Origin: a virus
IMG/VR virus record: IMGVR_UViG_3300022929_000171
Span: 1 to 25,860 of that record
Reading direction: 5' to 3' (one strand)
DNA: 25,860 nucleotides
The notes under the pieces were generated by a model. It made no database searches, was not told the origin of the DNA, and saw only the letters and a program-made list of their open reading frames with translations. This document shows, piece by piece, positions 15,496 through 22,045 of the stretch. A program made the position numbers and the translations under genes. Each line of letters opens with the position of its first letter. Positions within the stretch are counted from its first letter, which is position 1.

Positions 15496-16095
15496 CTAGT
15501 TAAAAAACTGATTTACATTTTCTTCAATTAAATTAACAGCCTTGGTAACACACTCCTCCAGTGCTGCGATGTATTCCTCATCGCGCTCAACTCTCACGAT
15601 CAGGGGCTTCATGTTGGGATGATAGGACACGAAGTCCCACCACTCCCGCTGAGTTATCCATAGACAACCCATCACTTGCTGCTTATACCGCGAAGGAAGT
15701 ACCCCTCCTCTTAGGTATTCAACGTGCGTGGCAGGGGCAGGGGCTTTGATCTCTAGTCCCCCGTCCTCACCTATCAATCCGTCTGGCGAACACCCTGCTT
15801 TCAGTGTGTCGTGCAGACAGAATCCAACCTCTTGAACTTCAACATCTTTCATGAGGCAGTACATATCACGAGCCTCTGGTTCTAACTCAGTTCCGCGAAT
15901 CATGTGATGAGATTGATATATCTCTTCGCGCTCTCCGGTTAGCCGCTCTGCCACTAGCTGATTGATGTAGCTATCAGCTTGCGTAGACCAGACTCCTTTG
16001 GTCGTAACAATCTTAGAGAACATGGATGCACTCGGTATACCAAGGCGAGCCTCGAACCACTCGGGGCTACCCTGTTCGTGGTTACAGATTTTCAT
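15496..16095 (-). CDS. YqaJ-like phage exonuclease
   Basis: 199 residues from the ATG at 16095 (GGAG site upstream; the track-longer start is inside the preceding gene). Motifs: GSPEWFEARLGIPSAS (9-24), RGTELEPEAR (67-76), CSPDG (Asp105) and LEIKAP (Glu115-x-Lys117), the PD-(D/E)xK nuclease core of the YqaJ/lambda exonuclease family. It resects double-stranded DNA 5' ends to give single strands for the annealing protein. The ERF gene two positions upstream makes this a standard exonuclease-annealase pair. Confidence 0.9.
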   Translation of the reverse strand: MKICNHEQGSPEWFEARLGIPSASMFSKIVTTKGVWSTQADSYINQLVAERLTGEREEIYQSHHMIRGTELEPEARDMYCLMKDVEVQEVGFCLHDTLKAGCSPDGLIGEDGGLEIKAPAPATHVEYLRGGVLPSRYKQQVMGCLWITQREWWDFVSYHPNMKPLIVRVERDEEYIAALEECVTKAVNLIEENVNQFFN

Positions 16096-16297
16096 CCTGC
16101 CACTCCTCAATCTCCTGTTCTATCCAAGCCACAATCCTTCGTGCTTTGGTTGTATCGTCTCTGCCATAGTTGAGGATATTCAATGCTGTCTGAATCCTCT
16201 CATTCCACAACTGCAACTCTGCTGCTTCTGCTTCTTCTTCCTCGCGATCCATTGAATCAAGATAGCGATTTAAGTCTATGATTACTGGGTCTGTCAT
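16082..16297 (-). CDS. Acidic helical hypothetical protein
   Basis: 71 residues from the ATG at 16297 with GGAGGACG directly upstream. Glu-rich (DREEEEAEAAELQLW) and Trp-containing, predicted helical. It overlaps the zinc-ribbon gene by 41 bases and the exonuclease start by 14 bases. It could be a small cofactor of recombination proteins, but no family is recognised. Confidence 0.6.
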   Translation of the reverse strand: MTDPVIIDLNRYLDSMDREEEEAEAAELQLWNERIQTALNILNYGRDDTTKARRIVAWIEQEIEEWQDENL

Positions 16298-16439
16298 ACG
16301 TCCTCCATGAATTAGCAAGTAAATCTTGCAGTGATTTACACTTATCACACATCATTAAGTGTAGTTTGATCTGCGTTTTACACATACCGCAGCGTACTCC
16401 GTTGCGAATTGGTGTTTGTTTTTTCTTCTCCTCTGTCAC
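16257..16439 (-). CDS. Small zinc-ribbon protein, GTG start
   Basis: 60 residues. Two CxxC pairs (CGMC at 17-20 and CDKC at 31-34) form a zinc ribbon. The start is the GTG that overlaps the ERF stop (GTGA), with TGGAG eight bases before it; the longer upstream frame lies inside the ERF gene. The C-terminal 20 residues are basic. Its position between ERF and YqaJ suggests a DNA-related partner role. Confidence 0.6.
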   Translation of the reverse strand: MTEEKKKQTPIRNGVRCGMCKTQIKLHLMMCDKCKSLQDLLANSWRTYDRPSNHRLKSLS

Positions 16440-16993
16440 AACTTGCTCTCCAGTATTTCCTTGGCACGAGCGAACTGCTGCGCTGCCAACTCCTCTACTG
16501 ACTGGCACTTGAATGCTTTACAGAATCCAGCCTTGTCGCTGTTAGTTCTCTCGATTAATTGGTGAATGGTCTTGGCCTGTCCAGCATTAATAAACTTAGG
16601 AGCAGACTGGGTTGCCGCATTACCGTCATCATCCTCGGCAGGTATACCAGCTATAGCCTGTAAACTATAGCGCCTTGCATAACTCAGACATGAGCCTACT
16701 GACTGGGCATCCATCTTACCTAGTGGTATAAAGTATTCCTGCTCTAGCCATTCGCCAGATGAGTGCATGAGTCTGGTAGTAACACCTACTGCGTTGTCTG
16801 CGCTGACTGGGAACTGCACATAGCTCAATCCATTAGCCGCGAAGTGTGGCTTGATAGCCTGTATTACAGAGCCAAGGTCTGCGTACTTCGACTTAAAAAA
16901 TGGGTTTGAATTCCCCTTAATCGCTGCGCCCATCGTCCCTTGTGCTTGCGACATAGCTTCAGCTAGGTTCTTGATTGATTCAGATTGCTTCAT
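16436..16993 (-). CDS. erf: ERF-family single-strand annealing protein
   Basis: 185 residues. The ERF pattern is clear: NLAEAMSQAQGTMGAAIKG, NPFFKSKYADLGSVIQAIKP, GLSYVQFP, TRLMHSSGEWLE and SCLSYARRYSLQAIAGIPAEDDDGNAA. The ERF family (P22 Erf) forms rings that anneal single-stranded DNA in phage recombination and genome circularisation. The last ~50 residues look like a small helical domain. GGAGG precedes the ATG. Circularisation by Erf in P22 depends on terminal redundancy, which fits a headful-packaging phage. Confidence 0.9.
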   Translation of the reverse strand: MKQSESIKNLAEAMSQAQGTMGAAIKGNSNPFFKSKYADLGSVIQAIKPHFAANGLSYVQFPVSADNAVGVTTRLMHSSGEWLEQEYFIPLGKMDAQSVGSCLSYARRYSLQAIAGIPAEDDDGNAATQSAPKFINAGQAKTIHQLIERTNSDKAGFCKAFKCQSVEELAAQQFARAKEILESKL

Positions 16994-17282
16994 GATTATC
17001 CTCCGGTAGTTTTGAATCTGCGATTGCCCCTATTGCATACTGCTTGCCGTACTCCTGCAAACCTTTGCGAGCAATATCAATCTCAATGTCGCCAAGGTAT
17101 TTAACATATTCAATCGGGGATAAATTTAGTGAGCGCATACACTCACGCTGTACATCTGAATGATGCACCCAATAGATAAGACTATTGATTTCGTACTGCG
17201 GGACTGCGCTCCAATCAATATAATCTTCGCGCAGGTAGTTCAGGTAGGTGTGCTCGCGAGCGAGCCAGTTGCGTATGTTCAT
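16980..17282 (-). CDS. Hypothetical protein upstream of ERF
   Basis: 100 residues, rich in Tyr and Trp in the first half (NYLREDYIDW, SLIYWVHHSD), no membrane segment. GAGGAGG lies seven bases before the ATG. It overlaps the ERF start by 14 bases. No family recognised; probably an accessory replication or recombination gene by position. Confidence 0.65.
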   Translation of the reverse strand: MNIRNWLAREHTYLNYLREDYIDWSAVPQYEINSLIYWVHHSDVQRECMRSLNLSPIEYVKYLGDIEIDIARKGLQEYGKQYAIGAIADSKLPEDNHEAI

Positions 17283-17322
17283 TACTCATCCTCCTCAAGA
17301 TGTAATGTAATACTACTTCGGG

Positions 17323-18291
17323 TTAATTGTCGTTGTCAACACTTGTATCAAAAGAAAATTTATGTGGCCTCCCTTCTCTCTCGGTGAGCTGCAAACTGTT
17401 GGGGTGAAAGTAAAAGTTTAATGCTCCTTCCCAACTACCATGCCGCTGCTTGGCTATGATGATTGAGTGGTCGTAAGTTTTCCCTAGATATTCCTGCTGC
17501 TTTTCGTCCAGTTCTCTGAGCTTTGCTATCTCCTTGAGCGCCTCGCGCTTCCTGTTTGGTTGAATGATTATCACGTTATCTGCCATGTCGGATAGTGAAC
17601 CCGCTCCTCTAATACTGTATCGCGAGGGAGCAATAGATTCGTCATCGTTCGGCGGCTTCTTAACGTGGGTTACTATGTGAAGGTGTGCGTTGTTACGCTT
17701 GACGATGTACTGCATCTTGTTAATGAACTCATTCTGCTGATTGTAGTCGTCATACTTCAGTGCAACCTTGCTGAGTGAGTCCAGAACAATATGGCTACAG
17801 CCTAGCTCCTTGGCTGCGTAGTGTATAAACCCAATGATTCTCTCGGGGGGCAGGGTATCTAGCGCATCGAATATATATATGCGTCCGTCAGCCCAGTCCA
17901 TAAAGCGATTCACGAATTCATCTGATGGTCTGCCTTCCTGTGCTCCTGCTGCCTGCATTAACATCCGGTGCAGCGTGACTGTCGGCTGCATCTCAAGCGA
18001 GCAGATGCAAACCTTACTAGTCTTCGCGAGGTGTAGCATGATCTGTCCTAGTACCATACTCTTCTTCGATCCATTGTACCCAGTAATCATGGTCAGCTCG
18101 CTAGGTCTATAACGGAACAACTCGTGAGACTTAGGGAATGGCATCGCCTCACCATACAACTGGTTGTCGGTATTGTTGTACTCTAAGAGATCGGTTCGCC
18201 AGTGTGAGCTTGACTTGAGATCTTGCGCCTCAAGCGTACCCAGTAAGTCCACATACGATTCATAGTCCAGACCGTCAGGTATATTTATCAT
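17323..18291 (-). CDS. DnaB/RecA-fold replicative helicase-like ATPase
   Basis: 322 residues, a single RecA-type ATPase domain. The P-loop is GYNGSKKS (71-78), a variant with Lys where Gly normally precedes the Lys-Ser; Walker B is HIVLDSL (Asp171). A later stretch (HIVTHVKKP, then SIRGAGSLSDMADNVI) matches phage DnaB-type helicases. The N-terminal primase-binding domain of full DnaB is missing. It would unwind DNA at the fork as a ring. It starts by ATGA overlap with the winged-helix gene, which may load it. Confidence 0.85.
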   Translation of the reverse strand: MINIPDGLDYESYVDLLGTLEAQDLKSSSHWRTDLLEYNNTDNQLYGEAMPFPKSHELFRYRPSELTMITGYNGSKKSMVLGQIMLHLAKTSKVCICSLEMQPTVTLHRMLMQAAGAQEGRPSDEFVNRFMDWADGRIYIFDALDTLPPERIIGFIHYAAKELGCSHIVLDSLSKVALKYDDYNQQNEFINKMQYIVKRNNAHLHIVTHVKKPPNDDESIAPSRYSIRGAGSLSDMADNVIIIQPNRKREALKEIAKLRELDEKQQEYLGKTYDHSIIIAKQRHGSWEGALNFYFHPNSLQLTEREGRPHKFSFDTSVDNDN

Positions 18292-18917
18292 CGGCTCACC
18301 TCCCAGTTATCATCCGATTGATTCTCTTGCTTGTGTCTTCTCTCCCATGTTCTTATTGCTGCCTTCCAATCCTTCATCGTGTCGCGTCCAACCTTCCATC
18401 CTCGAGCAGCGTACCAATCCACAAACCTCTCGCCATCAATACCATTCGCTCGGGATTTACAATAGGCAGTAACCTCATCTGCTGTTGGAGGAACGAAACG
18501 CTTTACTACCTTCTTCTCCTTCTTCTCATTCTTATAATTCTTAAGGTGTGGTGCGTTGTTGGTAGGTTGCTGGTGAGTTGCTGGTGAGTTGCTGGTAGAA
18601 TCTTGATACTTATCGTAGTAAGTTATTGTAATGATTGAGTATTTGTTGGTAGTTTGCTGGTGTATCATGCCATCACTTATGAGTAGCTTGAGTACCTTTC
18701 TGATGGTGTTCTCATTCATGCCCAATCTGTCAGCATAAACCTTGCGTCCGAAGACAAGTTGCCCTCTCTTTAAATGGATGAGTTGCCCATTAAATAGGCG
18801 GGTCTTGTCCTCGAAGTTAGCGCGGATTAACATCTCCAACCACAGTCGCAGTGCGTCCGCATCCTTCCAAATCCAGTGGTCAATCATTGACCTGTTAATC
18901 TTTATCCATCCTCCCAC
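18288..18917 (-). CDS. Winged-helix replication initiator / helicase loader-like protein
   Basis: 209 residues. The first ~105 residues (GWIKINRSMIDHWIW, LKRGQLVFGRKVYADRLGM, NTIRKVLKLLISDGMI) form a winged helix-turn-helix like phage replisome organisers (lambda O- or DnaD-related). A Ser/Thr/Asn/Gln-rich linker (about 110-130) and a basic C-terminal domain (about 140-209, DWYAARGWKVGRDTMKDWK) follow. The start is GTG, with AGGAGG eight bases upstream inside the primase gene. Direct coupling to the helicase gene supports an initiator or loader role. Confidence 0.75.
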   Translation of the reverse strand: MGGWIKINRSMIDHWIWKDADALRLWLEMLIRANFEDKTRLFNGQLIHLKRGQLVFGRKVYADRLGMNENTIRKVLKLLISDGMIHQQTTNKYSIITITYYDKYQDSTSNSPATHQQPTNNAPHLKNYKNEKKEKKVVKRFVPPTADEVTAYCKSRANGIDGERFVDWYAARGWKVGRDTMKDWKAAIRTWERRHKQENQSDDNWEVSR

Positions 18918-19315
18918 AGTTTGTTCCTCCTCGCGATTAATATCTTGGCGTTGATGATGTCTCGCTTGTCCTTCTCGCTGAGTCTCACCCCGTTCGCCAG
19001 TGTGTGCGGTAACAGTTCAAGCATTGACTCTGCGACAGCGTACTCCTCGTCTCTGGTCTTGCGAAACAGGGGCTTGTAGTTCTCTGTGACTGGTTGAATC
19101 ACCCCAAAGTCCAGACCCAATGACTCTAAGATACCTGCTGCTGAACAGCCAGCGAAACAATGTATCAACACTCGGTCACCTGTCTCGCGAATTGATAGGG
19201 ATGCCCCCTTGTCTGAGTGGCTAGGGCAGAGCGCCATGTATCGGCGATGCCCTTGCTTTGATGAGGTTTGCTTGACGCCATCTAATGATGCTATGAGTAG
19301 GTCTATATCTGCCAT
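18902..19315 (-). CDS. Primase zinc-binding domain protein (truncated primase)
   Basis: 137 residues. The N-terminal 62 residues match the DNA primase zinc finger: CPSHSDKGASLSI (Cys30, His33) and HCFAGCSAAGILESLGL (Cys53, Cys57). The Toprim/polymerase catalytic domain normally following is absent, so it cannot synthesise primers alone. It may direct host primase or sense DNA for the helicase. The ATG at 19315 lacks a nearby ribosome site; a strong one sits 50 bases upstream, before a small leader ORF. Confidence 0.8.
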   Translation of the reverse strand: MADIDLLIASLDGVKQTSSKQGHRRYMALCPSHSDKGASLSIRETGDRVLIHCFAGCSAAGILESLGLDFGVIQPVTENYKPLFRKTRDEEYAVAESMLELLPHTLANGVRLSEKDKRDIINAKILIARRNKLWEDG

Positions 19316-19362
19316 TGATTTACACAGGAATACACAGTATGATGTGCTCGATTACTGCTCAT
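19303..19362 (-). CDS. 19-residue leader peptide overlapping primase start
   Basis: A short ORF (MSSNRAHHTVYSCVNQWQI) follows the strong ribosome site GGGAGGAGG immediately before its ATG and ends 13 bases inside the primase gene in another frame. Because the primase ATG has no ribosome site of its own, this leader probably delivers ribosomes to it by termination-reinitiation. The spacing between the purine run and ATG is very short, so use of the start needs proof. Confidence 0.45.
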   Translation of the reverse strand: MSSNRAHHTVYSCVNQWQI

Positions 19363-19386
19363 CCTCCTCCCTCGTAGTATGTAATC

Positions 19387-19404
19387 AGCCCCCTTCGGGG
19401 GGCT
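19387..19404 (-). repeat. Stop-proximal GC hairpin
   Basis: AGCCCCC-TTCG-GGGGGCT on the plus strand (CGAA loop on the transcribed strand), seven pairs, overlapping the stop codon of the FDXHR gene. No T-tract follows in the transcribed direction. Same type as the hairpins at 15226, 20432 and 20684. Confidence 0.7.
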
Positions 19405-19660
19405 ACCTTTCTATCTTTGGTGCAGCTTGCTTGCGCACCCAGTCCCCGTTAGCTCTCCTCACTAGACCCGCTGATTCAGGCGTGACACAGAACCTATCCA
19501 GTCCAGTACCTTTGCGGTGCATATCAAACGGTATCTCGCTTGAGAAAATTTCCCAACACTCCACACACATTGACCTCACGCTACCCACTGCAAAGTTAGG
19601 GTAAGGTCTCACCCCTTTCTTGGGTTCTACTTTGTACTGCTTCCAGTCCTTCTTTTCCAT
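19403..19660 (-). CDS. FDXHR-type putative zinc-binding protein
   Basis: 85 residues. Motifs CVEC (32-35), FDMHR (45-49), a further Cys58 and the following PESAGL...RRANGDWV segment match the small phage FDXHR zinc-binding family. The zinc site would be built from the Cys and His residues. Biological role not established. It sits in the block of small genes before the replication genes, and its stop lies inside a GC hairpin. Confidence 0.75.
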   Translation of the reverse strand: MEKKDWKQYKVEPKKGVRPYPNFAVGSVRSMCVECWEIFSSEIPFDMHRKGTGLDRFCVTPESAGLVRRANGDWVRKQAAPKIER

Positions 19661-19672
19661 GTCATCCTCCCG

Positions 19673-19897
19673 TTAGTTGCAAGTTACTTCGAGGTGCTTA
19701 AAGTTAGGCCATCCGAATTCCATACTGGTCTCGCGTCCAAGACAAACCATCTCGGCATATAGCTTTAGCTCGCGCTGCTCTACCTCGAACTCTCCCTCGC
19801 CTAGCAGTAGACCAAGGGTCAGTGAGATTATCAGAGCCATTAGTACAAGTAAAATCTTGAGCGCTTTATTTTCTTCTTTGAGTTTTGTGTATCGCAT
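19673..19897 (-). CDS. Single-pass membrane protein
   Basis: 74 residues: a basic N-terminus (MRYTKLKEENKALK), one membrane helix (about residues 13-33, ILLVLMALIISLTLGLLL) and an acidic outer or periplasmic part of about 40 residues with two Cys. Likely N-in, C-out. Function unknown; a superinfection or envelope role is possible for an early membrane gene. Confidence 0.65.
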   Translation of the reverse strand: MRYTKLKEENKALKILLVLMALIISLTLGLLLGEGEFEVEQRELKLYAEMVCLGRETSMEFGWPNFKHLEVTCN

Positions 19898-19901
19898 TGT
19901 T

Positions 19902-20096
19902 TCAATTCCTCATCTGTCTTACTGTTGTGTAAAATAATTCTTCCAAGCAATCAGCTAGTATTATTCCCAACCCATTGGTCACTAGCAGTAGACGACACAA
20001 CGCCATCTTGTCGTCTGCTTGTTGGTATTGTTGGATGGTTTCTTCCGTGACCAAAGCGTCTAGCTCTGCGTCAATATCTCTTGCCTTGTATCGCAT
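19902..20096 (-). CDS. Small hypothetical protein
   Basis: 64 residues, acidic start and helical, with a Leu/Val-rich middle (LCRLLLVTNGLGIILADCLEEL) that is amphipathic rather than a clear membrane helix. It shares the opening codons MRY-K/T with the next gene, and AGAGGAG precedes the ATG. No family recognised. Confidence 0.6.
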   Translation of the reverse strand: MRYKARDIDAELDALVTEETIQQYQQADDKMALCRLLLVTNGLGIILADCLEELFYTTVRQMRN

Positions 20097-20098
20097 TG

Positions 20099-20269
20099 TT
20101 ATTTCTCCTCTATGATTCGCTTGATTCGATGTAGGTCGCTATGCCTTCTGCTTAGTACGGTTGCGCCTTGCTCGCTGAGTCCTTCTTGGTTTAAGTCTTC
20201 CGTTAAACCGTTTATTGCAGCGTGAAGTAGCTCCAGTAAAATATAGGTTTCGTTGTTATTAAATTCCAT
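20099..20269 (-). CDS. 56-residue hypothetical protein
   Basis: Starts MEFNNNETYILLELLHAAIN and ends RIKRIIEEK; entirely helical and charged. AGGAG lies six bases before the ATG and the stop is two bases before the next gene's ATG, both matching the local operon style. Too short for most gene finders. Function unknown. Confidence 0.6.
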   Translation of the reverse strand: MEFNNNETYILLELLHAAINGLTEDLNQEGLSEQGATVLSRRHSDLHRIKRIIEEK

Positions 20270-20353
20270 TTTGTTCTCCTTGATTTAGAGGATGCTGAAA
20301 GGACACACCTGCACCACAGGTTTACGGCCTGCTGCCAGACGGGGAACGATGTT

Positions 20354-20383
20354 GACTATAGTCTATAGACCGAGGTCTCACTA
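20354..20383 (-). promoter_or_regulatory. Palindrome cluster over candidate internal promoter
   Basis: Three overlapping inverted repeats: GACTATAGTC (20354-20363), GTCTATAGAC (20361-20370) and AGACC-GA-GGTCT (20367-20378). On the minus strand TATAGT (20355-20360) matches the -10 consensus at 5 of 6 positions, with a weak -35 TAGTGA (20378-20383) 17 bases away. This looks like an operator overlapping a leftward promoter. Confidence 0.4.
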
Positions 20384-20431
20384 TTTACCCATTAGCTGAT
20401 GCAAGTGTGTCTTTACAACACCCTCAGTGAT

Positions 20432-20447
20432 GCCCCCTTTCGGGGGC
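20432..20447 (-). repeat. GC hairpin with GAAA tetraloop
   Basis: Transcribed strand GCCCCC-GAAA-GGGGGC, six pairs with a GNRA loop, eight bases after the stop of the 69-residue gene. Shares the identical 15-base flank CAGTGATGCCCCCTT (20425-20439 here, 20677-20691 in the other copy) with the hairpin at 20684. No T-tract. Confidence 0.75.
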
Positions 20448-20454
20448 GTTGTGA

Positions 20455-20664
20455 TTAGAGATTGAACAGGCCGCAGAGAATCTGCCCATTAGTTTTCCAT
20501 AGCTTTCCACCTCGGCATTTATAGATAGGGAAGGAATCAAATCTTTCGATGTTGACCTTTTTCCTCACGATATATTGCTTGCCATCAATACCTTTGAAAT
20601 CGGAGAGGCGTTTTACTTTTTGTGATAATTCAAAACGATACTCGAGCGGTGATACATAAAACAT
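20455..20664 (-). CDS. Small basic hypothetical protein
   Basis: 69 residues, basic and aromatic, beta-rich (KQYIVRKKVNIERF, FPIYKCRGGKLWKTNGQ), with two Cys. CTGGAGG precedes the ATG. GNRA hairpins flank it on both sides (20432 and 20684), which makes it look like an inserted cassette. More AT-rich than its neighbours. Function unknown. Confidence 0.6.
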   Translation of the reverse strand: MFYVSPLEYRFELSQKVKRLSDFKGIDGKQYIVRKKVNIERFDSFPIYKCRGGKLWKTNGQILCGLFNL

Positions 20665-20683
20665 AGTGCTTACCTCCAGTGAT

Positions 20684-20699
20684 GCCCCCTTGCGGAGGC
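20684..20699 (-). repeat. GC hairpin with GCAA tetraloop
   Basis: Transcribed strand GCCTCC-GCAA-GGGGGC, five Watson-Crick pairs and one U-G pair, GNRA loop, eight bases after the ArdC stop. It shares the 15-base flank CAGTGATGCCCCCTT with the hairpin at 20432. The change in the stem keeps pairing only as RNA of the transcribed strand, which supports an RNA-level function. Confidence 0.75.
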
Positions 20700-20706
20700 G
20701 TTTAAG

Positions 20707-21579
20707 TTACGCTGCCTCAGAGACAGCCTCGCTCTCTGCTTTCTGTAAATCGTGTAGGTACTGCGCTGCCTTGGCTGCATGGCTTGCTGCTTGCACGATC
20801 AACTTCTTGTCATTCTTAAGGCCACGCATCCAGTTGTTTAGATACTTGGCATGGTCTGGTCTTGGTGTGTTGCTGATGCCTAGATCAGCGCATAGGAACG
20901 CTGCTCCCATCTCTGCGACTAGCTCCTCCTTGGCGTACTCGCTCGAACCAAACCCGCAACGCTTGAGTCTATCGAGGCGCGATGAGTGACCAGTCCAGTG
21001 AGTCAATTCGTGCATTGCCGTGCTGTAGAACTCTTCGATCTCATCGAACTGCGCAGCGGCAGGCATTCTTATCAGATCTGCACTCGGTGCGAAGTAGGCA
21101 GAATCGAACCCCTCTACCTCCTCGAATCGCGCTCCGGTATTCTTTATGAACTCCTCAGCCTTAGCGATGCGCTCGACTTCGGGCAGCGGTTCGGCGGTAG
21201 GTAGTGGTTCGACATCCTCTACCTGCGCAGCGTTAAACACCGTGCTCATTTTCAGCATTGGTATGCGCTTCTTGTCGCCTGTCTTTTTATCCTCGTATTC
21301 GTTGATCTGAAAAAATACTATCTTAGTACCTTTTGACCCCTTCTTAACCTTGTGACCTTTCGCTTGCCACGCTTTGAAGGTTCCGAACCGTGGGTCTGCG
21401 AACCCGCTAGACCAAAGCATGACCGTGTTAATTCCTCGGTATGCCTTGCCAGTTCCTATGCTATAAGGCATGCCTGCGATGCCGTCACTCTTCCACGGTT
21501 TCACCCAATCGGTGCCGTGCTCTTCCATCAGTTGTAATATCTTGTCGGTTACTTCTTGGTATGCGTCAAATTTAGCCAT
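20707..21579 (-). CDS. ardC: ArdC-like antirestriction protein (ssDNA-binding/metalloprotease)
   Basis: 290 residues in two parts. The N-terminal ~120 residues match the ArdC N-terminal (DUF1738) ssDNA-binding domain (WVKPWKSDG, YRGINTVMLW, FGTFKAWQAKGHKVKKGSKG). The C-terminal part is a zincin-like metallopeptidase with HELTH (His190, Glu191, His194) and a downstream helix EELVAEMGAA (third-ligand candidate Glu219 or Glu223). Family members protect incoming DNA from host restriction. GGAGGAGG lies inside the upstream gene's last codons. It is among the first early genes, as expected for a defence-evasion factor. Confidence 0.9.
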   Translation of the reverse strand: MAKFDAYQEVTDKILQLMEEHGTDWVKPWKSDGIAGMPYSIGTGKAYRGINTVMLWSSGFADPRFGTFKAWQAKGHKVKKGSKGTKIVFFQINEYEDKKTGDKKRIPMLKMSTVFNAAQVEDVEPLPTAEPLPEVERIAKAEEFIKNTGARFEEVEGFDSAYFAPSADLIRMPAAAQFDEIEEFYSTAMHELTHWTGHSSRLDRLKRCGFGSSEYAKEELVAEMGAAFLCADLGISNTPRPDHAKYLNNWMRGLKNDKKLIVQAASHAAKAAQYLHDLQKAESEAVSEAA

Positions 21580-21581
21580 CG

Positions 21582-21779
21582 TTAAACCTCCTCCGGTTCT
21601 AGTTCGCTTTCTGGGTATGCGTATTCAGTATTAATCCAGAACAAATCCGCTCCATCTGGGTCTGCGTATTCTGGATCAACTCGCATCAAAGCGCGAGTGT
21701 CATCGTTAATATCGTGCGCTATCACTAGGCCAGAAAAGTAATAGCCACTATCTTCAAATATCATTCTAAGGTTTTCCAT
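21582..21779 (-). CDS. Very acidic small protein next to ArdC
   Basis: 65 residues with about 17 Asp/Glu, only three Arg and no Lys, giving a strongly negative protein. Aromatic-rich (FEDSGYYFSG, LFWINTEYAYP). Its last codons carry the ArdC ribosome site, so the two are co-expressed. The charge suggests a possible DNA-mimic, but no family is recognised. Confidence 0.6.
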   Translation of the reverse strand: MENLRMIFEDSGYYFSGLVIAHDINDDTRALMRVDPEYADPDGADLFWINTEYAYPESELEPEEV

Positions 21780-21782
21780 TGC

Positions 21783-22022
21783 TTACACTCCCTTGTAAAT
21801 TTCAACTTCGTAACAGTCTGAGCCTAGATCATCTAGCTCGTTCCAGTAGGTAAAATGCGCCTCGTTTTCCACAATCTGAAAAGTCGGCTCAGTTACTCCT
21901 AAGCCTTCCAGTTTAGCGAGCCATCGGTCTAGCACTCGTTCGTCACGATCATCTAGCGGCTCATCGTTTACCAGCGCATGAACTGCCCACGTTGGTAGCA
22001 CTACAGTATCCCAATATTGCAT
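21783..22022 (-). CDS. Acidic hypothetical protein, first gene of the early operon
   Basis: 79 residues, acidic and aromatic (MQYWDTVVLPTWAVHALVND, then HFTYWNELDDLGSDCYEVEIY). CTGGAGG lies eight bases before the ATG. Similar small proteins are often seen beside ArdC-type genes in phages and plasmids, as I recall. As the first gene after the early promoter it is probably made immediately after infection. Function unknown. Confidence 0.65.
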   Translation of the reverse strand: MQYWDTVVLPTWAVHALVNDEPLDDRDERVLDRWLAKLEGLGVTEPTFQIVENEAHFTYWNELDDLGSDCYEVEIYKGV

Positions 22023-22045
22023 TTGCTTATCCTCCAGTTGATTCA

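Larger units (their letters stand above)
20270..20454 (-). ncRNA. Structured non-coding interval in the early operon
   Basis: 185 bases with no supported ORF, the only sizeable gap in the operon. It contains an imperfect inverted repeat (20297-20312 with 20401-20416, 13 of 16 positions), a small ACCTG/CAGGT hairpin inside it (20308-20322), a palindrome cluster at 20354-20378, and a GNRA hairpin at 20432-20447. It could be a structured RNA, an internal promoter-operator, or the relic of a lost gene. The type assignment is tentative. Confidence 0.35.
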
